Below, piece by piece: positions 1 through 8,000 of a DNA stretch of 17,081 bases. A program made the position numbers and the translations under genes. The notes beneath the pieces are model-generated. The model made no database searches. It saw only the letters and a list, made by a program, of their open reading frames with translations, and was not told the origin of the DNA. Position 1 is the first letter of the stretch; each line of letters begins with the position of its first letter. Source of the DNA: Verrucomicrobiales bacterium (GTDB taxonomy: Bacteria; Verrucomicrobiota; Verrucomicrobiia; Verrucomicrobiales; DEV007). The stretch covers positions 1-17,081 of the forward strand of contig JALRFZ010000449.1 in NCBI GenBank assembly GCA_023253615.1. The letters are read 5' to 3'.

Positions 1-1
1 G

Positions 2-148
2 TTTGTGAACGAGGTCTTTGAGCGCGAGCAGGCCTTGCGCCAGCGCTTCGGCGGGAAACGCACGAGCGGTGCGAGGCGCATGCGCGGCGCGGACTGGGGA
101 GAGCTGCGGGTGCTGCGCGATTTGCAGAAGGATGTGATGGGGACGTAG
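2..148 (+). CDS. C-terminal fragment of REP-associated (Y1-type) transposase, partial
   Basis: Only the last 48 codons are in the window, and the frame is open from the left edge to a TAG stop. The translation ends in an Arg/Gly-rich tail with FVNEVFERE, then SGARRMRG, ADWGELRVLRDLQ. That pattern resembles the C-terminal tail of RAYT proteins (IS200/IS605-like Y1 tyrosine transposases of the REP-associated type), which act on small palindromic repeats. The catalytic HUH and Tyr residues lie outside the window, so activity cannot be judged. A REP-like hairpin about 90 bases downstream (237-250) supports the call. The family assignment rests on recognising the tail only; an unrelated basic protein is possible. 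Confidence 0.55.
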   Translation, partial: FVNEVFEREQALRQRFGGKRTSGARRMRGADWGELRVLRDLQKDVMGT

Positions 149-236
149 AGCACTGTGCTGAATGGGCGGGAAATTGGTGCGGCAACGAGAGAGTGGCATC
201 TGGTCTCGCGCGGGGCAGGTGAGGACGGACATTGTG

Positions 237-250
237 CGGGCTGAAGCCCG
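237..250. repeat. REP-like hairpin in the 149-339 spacer
   Basis: The 191-base spacer between the transposase fragment and the HEAT-repeat gene contains CGGGCT-GA-AGCCCG, a perfect 6-base inverted repeat (or a 5-bp stem with a TGAA loop). It is followed by GGACTACCTTGC. Short GC-rich hairpins of this kind next to a RAYT gene are typical of REP elements. It could also act as a weak transcription barrier. I see no convincing promoter or Shine-Dalgarno sequence in the rest of the spacer. Confidence 0.5.
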
Positions 251-339
251 GGACTACCTTGCTCCGGACTCGCGAACCCACCCCGCCGCGCAAATGCGTT
301 CTCGACAGGATCGGTCGCGGCGATCACGATCCGCCCATC

Positions 340-1209
340 ATGAGAAACGCCGCCACGCTCCTGATCCTGTTCGCCTTTTTCCATCTTTCGACGATTCTTC
401 GCGCCGAAAAACCGCACATGACCCTTTCCCCCGAGATCCATGCCAAAGCCCTGCGGATCCTCCGCGAAGGCCTCCTCATCGCCGATCCCGCGCAATTCTG
501 GGTGGCGATGCACGCGGCGGAGGGGCTCACGCTCGGTGGCTACGGCGCGGAGGTCATCCCCGTGCTCGTGCCGAAGCTGGCCACCGAACGCGACGGCCAG
601 CGTCTCTGTGGCATCGCGCGCGAGCTGGTGCGTGCCGGCGAGCGGCAGCATATCGCCGTCCTTACCGAAGTGCTGAAGCGCGAGGATTCCTACGCCCACA
701 CCCACGCCGCCGAGAGCCTCTACAAGGTGATCGAACTCGGCGACGAGGGGGTGATGCGCGAGCGCTTCGAAAAGGGCGGTGACATCAAGCTGCGGCTCAT
801 GGCCGCGGGTGCCTTGGCGCGCAAGGGAGATGAGAAAGCTCTCGCCTACATCCGCGAATGCCGCGATGGCAAAGATCCCGAAGGGCTCCAGATCTCGGCC
901 TGGCTCCTGGGCATCATCGGCGACGAGAGTGACATCGAGCCGCTCCGCCAACGTCTCGACGACGCGTCGACGCCCGTGATCCGCGGGTATGTGGTCAACG
1001 CCCTTGCCTGCCTCGGCGATCCCGAAGGGCTCGCGCAACTGGCCCGCGATCTCGATTCGGAGGATCCTGCCATCCGCACCTACGCCGCGACCTTCGCGGG
1101 CGATGCCAAAGCCGTCTCGACCCAGGCCCGGCTCGAGGCGATGCTCGACGATTCCTTCGCCGACGCCCGCGTTCGCGCCGCCCAGACGCTCCTGCAACTT
1201 TCCCGATGA
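340..1209 (+). CDS. Exported HEAT-repeat protein
   Basis: The product is 289 residues. I place the start at ATG 340 because it begins a clear Sec signal peptide (MRNAATLLILFAFFHLSTILRA, likely cut after Ala22). The frame is open further upstream from a TTG at 232, but that would put a non-hydrophobic leader before the signal and run through the REP-like hairpin. The mature part is built from repeated Ala/Leu-rich helical pairs, such as LRLMAAGALARKGDEKALAYI, VIRGYVVNALACLGDPEGL and AIRTYAATFAGDAKAVS. These match HEAT or PBS-lyase-like repeats, which form protein-binding solenoids. No catalytic motif is visible. The last codon overlaps the start of the aldolase gene by ATGA, so the two are probably co-translated. 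The binding partner is unknown. Confidence 0.8.
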   Translation: MRNAATLLILFAFFHLSTILRAEKPHMTLSPEIHAKALRILREGLLIADPAQFWVAMHAAEGLTLGGYGAEVIPVLVPKLATERDGQRLCGIARELVRAGERQHIAVLTEVLKREDSYAHTHAAESLYKVIELGDEGVMRERFEKGGDIKLRLMAAGALARKGDEKALAYIRECRDGKDPEGLQISAWLLGIIGDESDIEPLRQRLDDASTPVIRGYVVNALACLGDPEGLAQLARDLDSEDPAIRTYAATFAGDAKAVSTQARLEAMLDDSFADARVRAAQTLLQLSR

Positions 1210-1982
1210 GATCCAGCAAAACCTTGAAAACCATCCGCAGTGGCGGACTCGCCCGTTGCGCCAACCTCGGCAGCTTCAACCCGCCCTACATCGCCCACGC
1301 CTCACGCGCCGGCTTCGATTGCATCTGGCTCGATCTCGAGCACCGCGCCCTCGAGCTGCACGAGCTGCAGACGCTCCTCGCCCATTTCCGCCTTTACGAC
1401 ATCGACTGTCTCCTCCGCGCACCCACCCTCGAGAAGACCGCGCTTTACCGCTACCTCGAGGAGGGGGCGACCGGATTGATGATCCCCCACGTCTCCACCG
1501 CGGAGAAGGCGCGCCAGCTTGTGCAGGCGGTGAAGTTCCCGCCGCTCGGCGACCGCGGACTCGACAACGCGGGATTCGACTCGGATTACCGCATCACTTC
1601 CGACAACCTCGAATACACCCGTTGGGCGAATCGCGAGACCTTCCTCGTCGTGCAGATCGAGACGCCCGAAGCGGTGGAAAATGTCGAGGAAATCGCCGGT
1701 GTTCCCGGGGTCGACATGGTTTTCGTCGGTCCCGGCGATCTCGGATTGCGTTATCAGCTGGAAGGGGACCCCGACGGGGAAAAACTCGAGGCCGCCTTCG
1801 AGCGTGTCGCCGCCGCCTGCAAAGCCCACGGCGTGGCCTGGGGATGTCCCGCCGGACCGCCCGACGACATGCGCCGCCGCCGCGACCAGGGTGCCCAACT
1901 CCTCTGCAACTGCGGCGACTTCATGATCCTCAAGAACGGCCTCCTCGCCGCTTCGGCGGAGTTTGATGAGATCGAGGGTTGA
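1206..1982 (+). CDS. HpcH/HpaI-family class II 2-oxo acid aldolase
   Basis: The protein is 258 residues, the usual size for this metal-dependent TIM-barrel family. It cleaves or forms 4-hydroxy-2-oxo acids, releasing pyruvate or a related oxo acid plus an aldehyde. Visible family motifs are WLDLEH (Asp43 and His46, matching the conserved Asp and catalytic His), Arg71, GATGLMIPHV (87-96), QIETPEAVENVEEIAGVPGVD (150-170) with metal ligand Glu152, and GPGDL with metal ligand Asp178. All key residues appear present. Related members include 4-hydroxy-2-oxoheptanedioate aldolase and 2-keto-3-deoxy-L-rhamnonate aldolase, and the substrate cannot be told from sequence alone. The start overlaps the HEAT-repeat gene stop (ATGA at 1206-1209), and a hairpin lies just after the stop. 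Confidence 0.88.
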   Translation: MRSSKTLKTIRSGGLARCANLGSFNPPYIAHASRAGFDCIWLDLEHRALELHELQTLLAHFRLYDIDCLLRAPTLEKTALYRYLEEGATGLMIPHVSTAEKARQLVQAVKFPPLGDRGLDNAGFDSDYRITSDNLEYTRWANRETFLVVQIETPEAVENVEEIAGVPGVDMVFVGPGDLGLRYQLEGDPDGEKLEAAFERVAAACKAHGVAWGCPAGPPDDMRRRRDQGAQLLCNCGDFMILKNGLLAASAEFDEIEG

Positions 1983-2009
1983 ATTCGGCCCCAAGCCAGC
2001 CACAAGGAG

Positions 2010-2029
2010 GGGCGACATTCCTGTCGCCC
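2010..2029. terminator. Hairpin between convergent genes (terminator or REP-like repeat)
   Basis: GGGCGAC-ATTCCT-GTCGCCC forms a perfect 7-bp stem with a 6-base loop. It lies 27 bases after the aldolase stop and directly before the end of the convergent PLP-enzyme gene. There is no T-tract on either side, so intrinsic termination is uncertain. The element also resembles dispersed palindromic repeats seen in this group of bacteria. Confidence 0.5.
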
Positions 2030-2031
2030 GG

Positions 2032-3138
2032 CTATCGAGGGGATCGGGAAGACGAACTACCTTGCGTCAACGACCCCTCGAACTCCGCAAAACCCACCAA
2101 AGGCACGTCGCCGACATCGGCCATTTTCGCAAGCGAGGTGCCGTCCTTGAAGCCGCTGCCGGTGACGAGGCAGACGATCCTTGCATCGCGGTCGACCTCT
2201 CCGTTTGCCACCGCCTGCAAGGCTCCGGCCAAGGCGACGGCTCCGGCTGGCTCGGAGAAGATGCCTTCCTCGCGGGCGAGACGTCCCTGCAGTTCGTAAA
2301 TCGCGGCATCGGGCACGAGGTGGCCGTTGCCTCCGCTCGCGCGGCAGGCGGCGATGACGGCGTTCGCATCGAGCACGTTGGGCACCTGGAGACCGCTGAT
2401 CGTGGTGGTGCAGGGGTCGGCGCGGCGTCCGTGGTCCCTCCCTTCACGGAGAGGGCCGGCGATGGTGTCGTTCCCCGCGGGTTGCACGCAGTGGACCGCT
2501 GGCGCACCCTGACAAATCGCAAATCCACGCGCCACCGCGAGGCAGAGGCCTCCGCCGCCGGCGGGGGCGAAGACGTGGTCGATCCGCGAGCCGAGCTGTT
2601 CGTCGAGCTCGTGGGCGATCGTTTCGACGCCGCGCATCCCGTCGGGACTGACGGCATAGGCGCTGACCTCGAGCGCCCAACCGGGCTTTTGTGAAAGGCG
2701 GCGGAGTCCGGCGAAAATCTCCGCGCTCGCCGTGGGGTCGAGTCCGAAACCGCGGAGCCGGCTGAGCTTCGCCCCGTACGCGAGCATCTGTCGGAGCTTG
2801 TCGTCAGGGGCCGGTTCGACAATGGCGAGATGCAGGGGGATGCCCGCCACGGCGCAGGCGGCGGCGAGGGCGGCGCCGGTGTTGCCGCTGGAGGTGGCGA
2901 GGCAGTTCGCGATGCCCCGGTCGAGCAGATGAGAAACGGCGGCGACGGCGAAGCGGTCCTTGTAGGAGCCCGTGGGATTCGAGGACTCGAGCTTGAAATA
3001 GAGGTTTGTCAGGCCCAACGCGGGGCCGATGCGCCGCGATGGCACAAGCGGGGTGTCTCCCTCGCCGAGGGTGAAACGCGAACGCTCGGAGGGCACGTCA
3101 CCAAGCCGGTCGGCCCATTTCCAGATGCCGGGGCTCAT
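2032..3138 (-). CDS. Threonine-synthase-like PLP-dependent lyase (fold type II)
   Basis: The protein has 368 residues. It carries the fold-type-II PLP signature NPTGSYKDRFA, with the Schiff-base lysine at Lys60. The other signatures are SSGNTG (83-88), the phosphate-binding glycine loop AGGGG (193-197), EPAGA (296-300) and TGSGFKD (326-332). These are arranged as in threonine synthase and the related Ser/Thr dehydratases. The NPTG-S-[YF]-KDR form is closer to threonine synthase (O-phosphohomoserine to threonine), but an amino acid dehydratase or another beta/gamma-replacing lyase is possible. Its start overlaps the stop of the upstream M14-type deacylase (ATGA on the minus strand), which suggests joint work on an acylated amino acid rather than housekeeping threonine synthesis; that is inference. 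The Ser/Arg-rich tail SLTQGSSSSRSPR is probably non-catalytic and ends beside the hairpin. Confidence 0.8.
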   Translation of the reverse strand: MSPGIWKWADRLGDVPSERSRFTLGEGDTPLVPSRRIGPALGLTNLYFKLESSNPTGSYKDRFAVAAVSHLLDRGIANCLATSSGNTGAALAAACAVAGIPLHLAIVEPAPDDKLRQMLAYGAKLSRLRGFGLDPTASAEIFAGLRRLSQKPGWALEVSAYAVSPDGMRGVETIAHELDEQLGSRIDHVFAPAGGGGLCLAVARGFAICQGAPAVHCVQPAGNDTIAGPLREGRDHGRRADPCTTTISGLQVPNVLDANAVIAACRASGGNGHLVPDAAIYELQGRLAREEGIFSEPAGAVALAGALQAVANGEVDRDARIVCLVTGSGFKDGTSLAKMADVGDVPLVGFAEFEGSLTQGSSSSRSPR

Positions 3139-4064
3139 GCGGGAGGGAGGTCGGGCAGGATGACCCCGGCCGAATCGCCCTTCCGCACGCGGGGAAAGGT
3201 GCGCAGCACGATGACCCGTCCGCTTTCATTCGCGGGCACGGGCAGCGCGACTTCGCCGGTGAAGTCGAGGACATGACCGAGCGGCTGGCCTTTTTCGATG
3301 CGGTCGCCGAGGGCCACGGCGGGTTCGAAACAACCGTCCATCGGCGCGGGATGGCAGACCTGCATGTGACCGGAGCCCGGACGCGTGTCCTCGACGACCT
3401 GCTCGACGCGGCTCGCGGGCGGGGTGCGGTGGATCATGCCGAGATCGGCCATCACATTAAGCACGCCTTCAAAGTAGGCATCGACTCCGGCGCTCGACCG
3501 GGTCGCCGAGCCGAGGTATTCGCAGTAGATCGCGGGGACCTTCGCATCGCGCGCGACCGAGAGCGAGCGTCCCTCGAGATTCGCGGAGGTGCCCCAGATC
3601 ACCGGCAGATTGAAGGCACGGGCCATGCGTCTTTGCACCTCGAGCACCGTGGCATCGCCGACGAGATTGTAGCCGGCGAGCGGAAAGACACTCAGATCCG
3701 TGCCGCCGGTGTGGAGGTCGATGTAATGGGTCGAAGCCCGGATGAGATCGGAGAGGGCGGCGGCGGTTTGTTCGGTGATGCTGCCGTCTTTCCGGCCGGG
3801 GCAGGTGCGGGCGAGATCGAGTCCGTCTTGGGCGCAGCGATGACCGCGGAAAAACGCGTTTTCATTCACCACCGGCACGAAGGTGACGCTGCCGCTCACG
3901 AGCGGGTCGTCGCCGGTGAAGAGCCGGATGAGACGCCGGATCGCGAGGACGGGTTCGAATTCATCGCCATGCACTCCGCCGGTGACGAGGAGTCGCGGTC
4001 CGTGGTCGTCGGCGCGGAAAAAGCGGGTGTCGAGATTCATGGGGGCGGTTGGAGGGAGAGGCAT
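3135..4064 (-). CDS. Succinylglutamate desuccinylase/aspartoacylase-family (M14) deacylase
   Basis: A zinc amidohydrolase of the AstE/AspA type that would remove an acyl group from an N-acylated amino acid or related amine. From the chosen start (309 residues), the zinc ligands are GGVHGDE (His32, Glu35) and DLHTGG (His118). The NENAFFRGHR segment (67-76) and YCEYLG (Glu182, the likely catalytic Glu region) also fit the family. The C-terminal part, GDRIEKGQPLGHVLDFTGE, is a beta-barrel, lipoyl-like region found in the AstE_AspA group. The frame is open upstream to 4331, but that extension has no domain and would overlap the IclR gene. ATG 4064 and ATG 4040 are both plausible; neither has a clear Shine-Dalgarno sequence. 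It is the first gene of a two-gene unit with the PLP enzyme and is divergent from iclR, which probably regulates it. Confidence 0.8.
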   Translation of the reverse strand: MPLPPTAPMNLDTRFFRADDHGPRLLVTGGVHGDEFEPVLAIRRLIRLFTGDDPLVSGSVTFVPVVNENAFFRGHRCAQDGLDLARTCPGRKDGSITEQTAAALSDLIRASTHYIDLHTGGTDLSVFPLAGYNLVGDATVLEVQRRMARAFNLPVIWGTSANLEGRSLSVARDAKVPAIYCEYLGSATRSSAGVDAYFEGVLNVMADLGMIHRTPPASRVEQVVEDTRPGSGHMQVCHPAPMDGCFEPAVALGDRIEKGQPLGHVLDFTGEVALPVPANESGRVIVLRTFPRVRKGDSAGVILPDLPPA

Positions 4065-4181
4065 TTTGATTAGCAGCAGGCTCGGGGACCGCCAAGGAGA
4101 AAGCGACCGATCTCCGCCGCGATCAGGTCCCTGCGAGTCGCGGGGGCCTCGCGCGATCCCGTCCCGCGTGGAGCTTGCTCG

Positions 4182-4220
4182 GATCGCGAGATGTATTCTA
4201 CATTTGCGATAGATCGCGAA
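4182..4220. promoter_or_regulatory. Candidate IclR operator and divergent promoter region
   Basis: The 163-base gap between the divergent deacylase and IclR genes holds an AT-richer patch just before the iclR start. It contains two copies of GATCGCGA exactly 30 bases apart (4182-4189 and 4212-4219). Between them is a perfect palindrome, ATGTA-TTC-TACAT (4191-4203), and the second copy overlaps an imperfect palindrome, TTTGCGAT-AG-ATCGCGAA with one mismatched pair (4203-4220). On the minus strand TAGAAT (4200-4195) is a near-consensus -10 box, but I find no matching -35. The position fits an IclR-type autoregulatory and divergent operator. Binding is inferred, not shown. Confidence 0.45.
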
Positions 4221-4227
4221 TATAGAA

Positions 4228-5022
4228 ATGGCAGCCCAGCCCGACCCCGCTTCTCCGGATTTCAGCACGCCCTCGTTGGATCGCGCCCTCGCCGTGCTCG
4301 AGTGTCTCGCCTCGCGCAGCGGCGGGCTCACCCAGACCGAGTTGGCCGCGGAGCTGGGCTTGACCGCGAACTTCGTCTATCGCACGACCCAGTCGCTCGT
4401 GGCGCACGGCTATCTTCACCGGGATGCCGACAAGCGTTTCCGGCTCAGCGCGAAACTCCTGCGGCTCGGTCAACCCGTCCTCGACGATGTGCCGCTGGCC
4501 GAGGCGGCGCTTCCCGCGATGCGTTGGCTCAGCGAGGAGACGGGGGAGGCTTCCCATCTCGGGATCCTCGTGGGGAACGAGGGCCTCGTCCTCGAGCGGG
4601 TCATCGGGACGGCGCCGATCAAGTTCTATGTCGAGCGGGGGACGCGTTTTCCCATCCACACAAGCGGTCCCGGCAAGGTGATATTGGCTTTCATGCCGGA
4701 AGCGGAGCGGGACGCGGTGGTCGCGGGAATGACCTTCGAGCGTTTCCACCCTTGGACGATCTCGAATCGTGAAGACTTCCTCGAGTGCCTCGATGCGGTG
4801 CGTGCGCGGGGTTTTGCCGTGGATGTCGGCGAGCATCTCGAGGGGCATCATTGTCTCGGTGCCCCGATCATGGACGCGGAAGGTAAAGCGATTGCGAGTC
4901 TCTGGATCTCGGGTCCGAGCCAGCGTCTTCCGGAGGAGCGATTGACCCATCTGGCTCCGTTGGTGAAAAAGGCCGGGGCGATGGCCACCGCCGCACTCAA
5001 CCCCTCGCGTGCGAAGGCATGA
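4228..5022 (+). CDS. IclR-family transcriptional regulator
   Basis: The 264-residue protein has the family's two-domain layout. An N-terminal winged helix-turn-helix (about 14-75) carries TQTELAAELGLTANFVYRTTQSLVAHGYL. A C-terminal GAF-like effector domain (about 85-255) has FPIHTSGPGKVILAFM and GHHCLGAPIMDAEGKAIASLWISGP, which match conserved IclR effector motifs. IclR proteins bind small organic acids or aromatic and sugar-derived metabolites and act as repressors or activators, often of a divergent catabolic unit. Here the divergent unit is the deacylase/PLP pair. The stop overlaps the start of the PSD1 gene by ATGA, so the regulator is likely co-expressed with the cytochrome block as well. 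ATG 4228 is the natural start; a promoter in the patch just upstream would give a very short leader. Confidence 0.92.
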   Translation: MAAQPDPASPDFSTPSLDRALAVLECLASRSGGLTQTELAAELGLTANFVYRTTQSLVAHGYLHRDADKRFRLSAKLLRLGQPVLDDVPLAEAALPAMRWLSEETGEASHLGILVGNEGLVLERVIGTAPIKFYVERGTRFPIHTSGPGKVILAFMPEAERDAVVAGMTFERFHPWTISNREDFLECLDAVRARGFAVDVGEHLEGHHCLGAPIMDAEGKAIASLWISGPSQRLPEERLTHLAPLVKKAGAMATAALNPSRAKA

Positions 5023-8000
5023 AACCGCCTAGTCGCTTCCTTTTCGCATCGTCTCGATACACCTCCATGCTCCGGTATTTGGTGCTGGTTTGCTGTGTTT
5101 CCGTGGCTGTCTCCGCGGCGGAGCCCGATGGCACGGAGTTCTTTGAATCACGCATCCGGCCCGCGCTGGTGATGCACTGTTACGAATGCCACAGCGCGGA
5201 CCAGTCCAAGGGAGGTTTGCGACTCGACTACCGTGGTGGTTTTGAAAAGGGCGGGGATAGCGGCGCGCTCGTCGATGTCAGCGAACCCGACAAGAGCCTC
5301 TTGCTCCAGGCGATCCGACATGAGCGTGAGAGCTTGAAGATGCCGAAGGGGGCCGACAAGCTCCCTGACGGTGTCATCGTTGATTTCACCCGTTGGGTGC
5401 GCATGGGCACGCCGGGTTTGTCAGAGAATCCGCCGAGCGCCAAAGACGCTGCCAACGAAGAATGGCAAGCCAAACTGGCGAAACGTCGCGATCACTGGGC
5501 CTGGCAGCCGGTGCAAAAGCCAACGGTGCCGAAGCTGGCGGTACACCCGGTGGACAGCTTTCTCATGGCGAAGATGCAGGAGAAAGGACTTGAACCCGCC
5601 GCTCCGGCTTCGCCCACCGCGTTGTTGCGCAGGCTGAAGTTCGCTCTCGTGGGCCTGCCGCCGACGAAGGAGGAGATGGAGGCGTTTGTGCAAGAAATGG
5701 CCGATCCCCGCCGGTCTCAAGCTTCCAGCCGAACGCCTGCGGAGGACCTCATCGACCGCCTCATCCAAAGCCCGCAGTTTGGCGAGCACTGGGCCGCCTA
5801 TTGGCTCGATTTGATGCGCTTTGGCGAGACGGGCGGCTATGTGCGCGATTACCCGATCCCGCAGGCCTGGCGTTACCGCGACTACGTGATCCGTGCCTTT
5901 AATGCGGATGTGCCGTATGACCGGTTCGTGCAGGAGCATGTGGCGGGCGATCTATTGCCGCCGCGTCTCAATGCCGCGCTGAAGATCAACGAGGCGCCGC
6001 TCGGCACGGGTTTCATGCGCTTGATGGAGGTGTCCTCCACGGCCTCGGACGTGGGACTGGAAGAGGCGCAGATCGTGGAAAACCAGATCGACACGATGGC
6101 GAAGGCTTTTCAAGGGCTCACCGTTTCCTGCGCCCGCTGCCATGATCACAAGTTCGACGCGATCTCCACGGCGGATTACTACGCGCTCTTTGGAGTGCTT
6201 GCCAGTTCGCGGCAGAGCCAGGTGATCATCGACACACCGGAGGTCAAAAACCACGGGGTGGACACGTTGCGATCCGCCAAAGAGCACATCAAAGCCCGCC
6301 TCCTGGCGCTGTGGAAAGACGATGTGCAGAATGAGGCAGTGGCCATGCAAACCTGGCTGCAAGCCGGACCAGGCAACAAACCAGACAAGGCGGCCTTCTG
6401 GGGCCGCGTGCTGGTGCGGGAAAAAGTGGATCGTGCTGACCCGGGACATCTTTTCTCGCGCATCAAGCAGACGCCTGCGGGAGAGCCTTGGGAAAAGGCA
6501 GCCGCCGTCTGGCTCGATGAGCAGCGGCGCGAGTCCGCCGCCCGCGAGGAGCGGAACCGGAAGAAGTTCACCACCATGGCGGATTTTCGCGGGGACGACG
6601 CCGGCTGGTTTTTCTCCGGCGTGCAGCCGGACACGATCTGGAGCGGCGGCAGCGATTTCACGCTGATGCCCGAGGGCAAGGAACTGGTCGATCGCTTCGT
6701 GGCTCCAGGTCTAGGCTCGGACCGCTTGACCCGCAAGCACGGTGCCATCGCACGGTCGGCGGATTTTTCCCTCGGGACGCAGTTCATCAGCCTGCGGGTC
6801 GCGGGCGGTTCGGCGGCCCATGTGCGGCTCATTCAAAACAACTTCCAGCAGATGGAGAACGTCGCTCATTTGAATAAAGTGGCGCACTTTGATTCGCGCT
6901 TTCCCACCTGGATCACGGTGCCGGTGGGGCATCAAGCGAGCTGGCAGGGACGCCGCTCTTATCTGGAAATCCTCAGCAAGGACGACGTGGCCCATTTCCG
7001 CAGATCCGAAACGGGCAACAAGCCTTTTCAGGAGATCGTCATGAAGGACACCACCGGGCGATCGTGGTTCGGGGTGGAGCAGATCGTGGAGCATCAGACC
7101 CCCGGCGTGCCGGAGAATGATCTGCGCCTGAGCCTGCGACTCGCGCCCTCGAGCGGGGAATGGAGCGCGGAAACTCTCGCGGCGCACTGGCGGCAGGAAT
7201 GTCTTGCCGCGCTGGATCGCTGGGGCCGCGATGAGGCGAACGCCGAGGATGTGGAACTGCTGAACTGGTTGCTGGAGCACGGTGCCCTGCGCAATCAGTT
7301 GACCCAACTGTCCGACGATTTGTCCAAGCTCGCGGAGCAGTATCGGGCGCACGAAGCCGCGGTGCCGCGTTTCCAGCGTGCCTCGGCCATCGTGGCGGAG
7401 GGGCCGGGTTTTGATTCGCCCGTGCATCGTCGCGGTTCGCCGGATTCACCCGGTGAAAAGGCTCCGCGCCGTTTCCTCGAAGTCATCCACGGTGCCGAAA
7501 GTTACACCACCGGATCGCAGGCGCGGCTGGAACTGGCGCACGACCTGACTTCACCGCAGAATCCACTTACCGCCCGCGTCATGGCGAATCGCGTTTGGCG
7601 CTGGGTCTTCGGCCAGGGGCTCGTGGCCACCGTGGACAACTTCGGCGAGATGGGAGAAGTGCCGAGCCATCCCGAGTTGCTCGACTACCTCGCCAACTAT
7701 CTCGTCGAGCATGATTGGTCGGTGAAAGCCTTGATCCGGCATCTCGTGACAAGCCGGACCTTTCAATCCCAAAGCATCGCCTCCGCGAAGGCACGGCAGG
7801 TGGACCCGGCGAACCGGCTCCTCTCGCACATGCCGGTGCAGCGCCTGCGGGCCGAGGCGGTGCGCGATGCCATCCTCGCGGTCTCCGGCACACTGGATCA
7901 AACGATGTATGGCTACACCGGACCTGCGAACCCGAGCGAGAGCGCCGTTGCAGCCAACCCCCGGCTGCGGCGTGGGGTTTACCAATACATCCGACGCGAG

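Noticed and set aside
162..782. Open frame across the REP-like spacer and the HEAT-repeat gene
   Set aside because: The translation is Arg/Pro-rich with no motif and conflicts with the signal-peptide-bearing HEAT-repeat frame.
4065..4331. N-terminal extension of the M14 deacylase
   Set aside because: It would overlap the divergent iclR gene and carries no domain. The family fold begins at the MNLDTRFFRADDHGPRLLVTGG segment.
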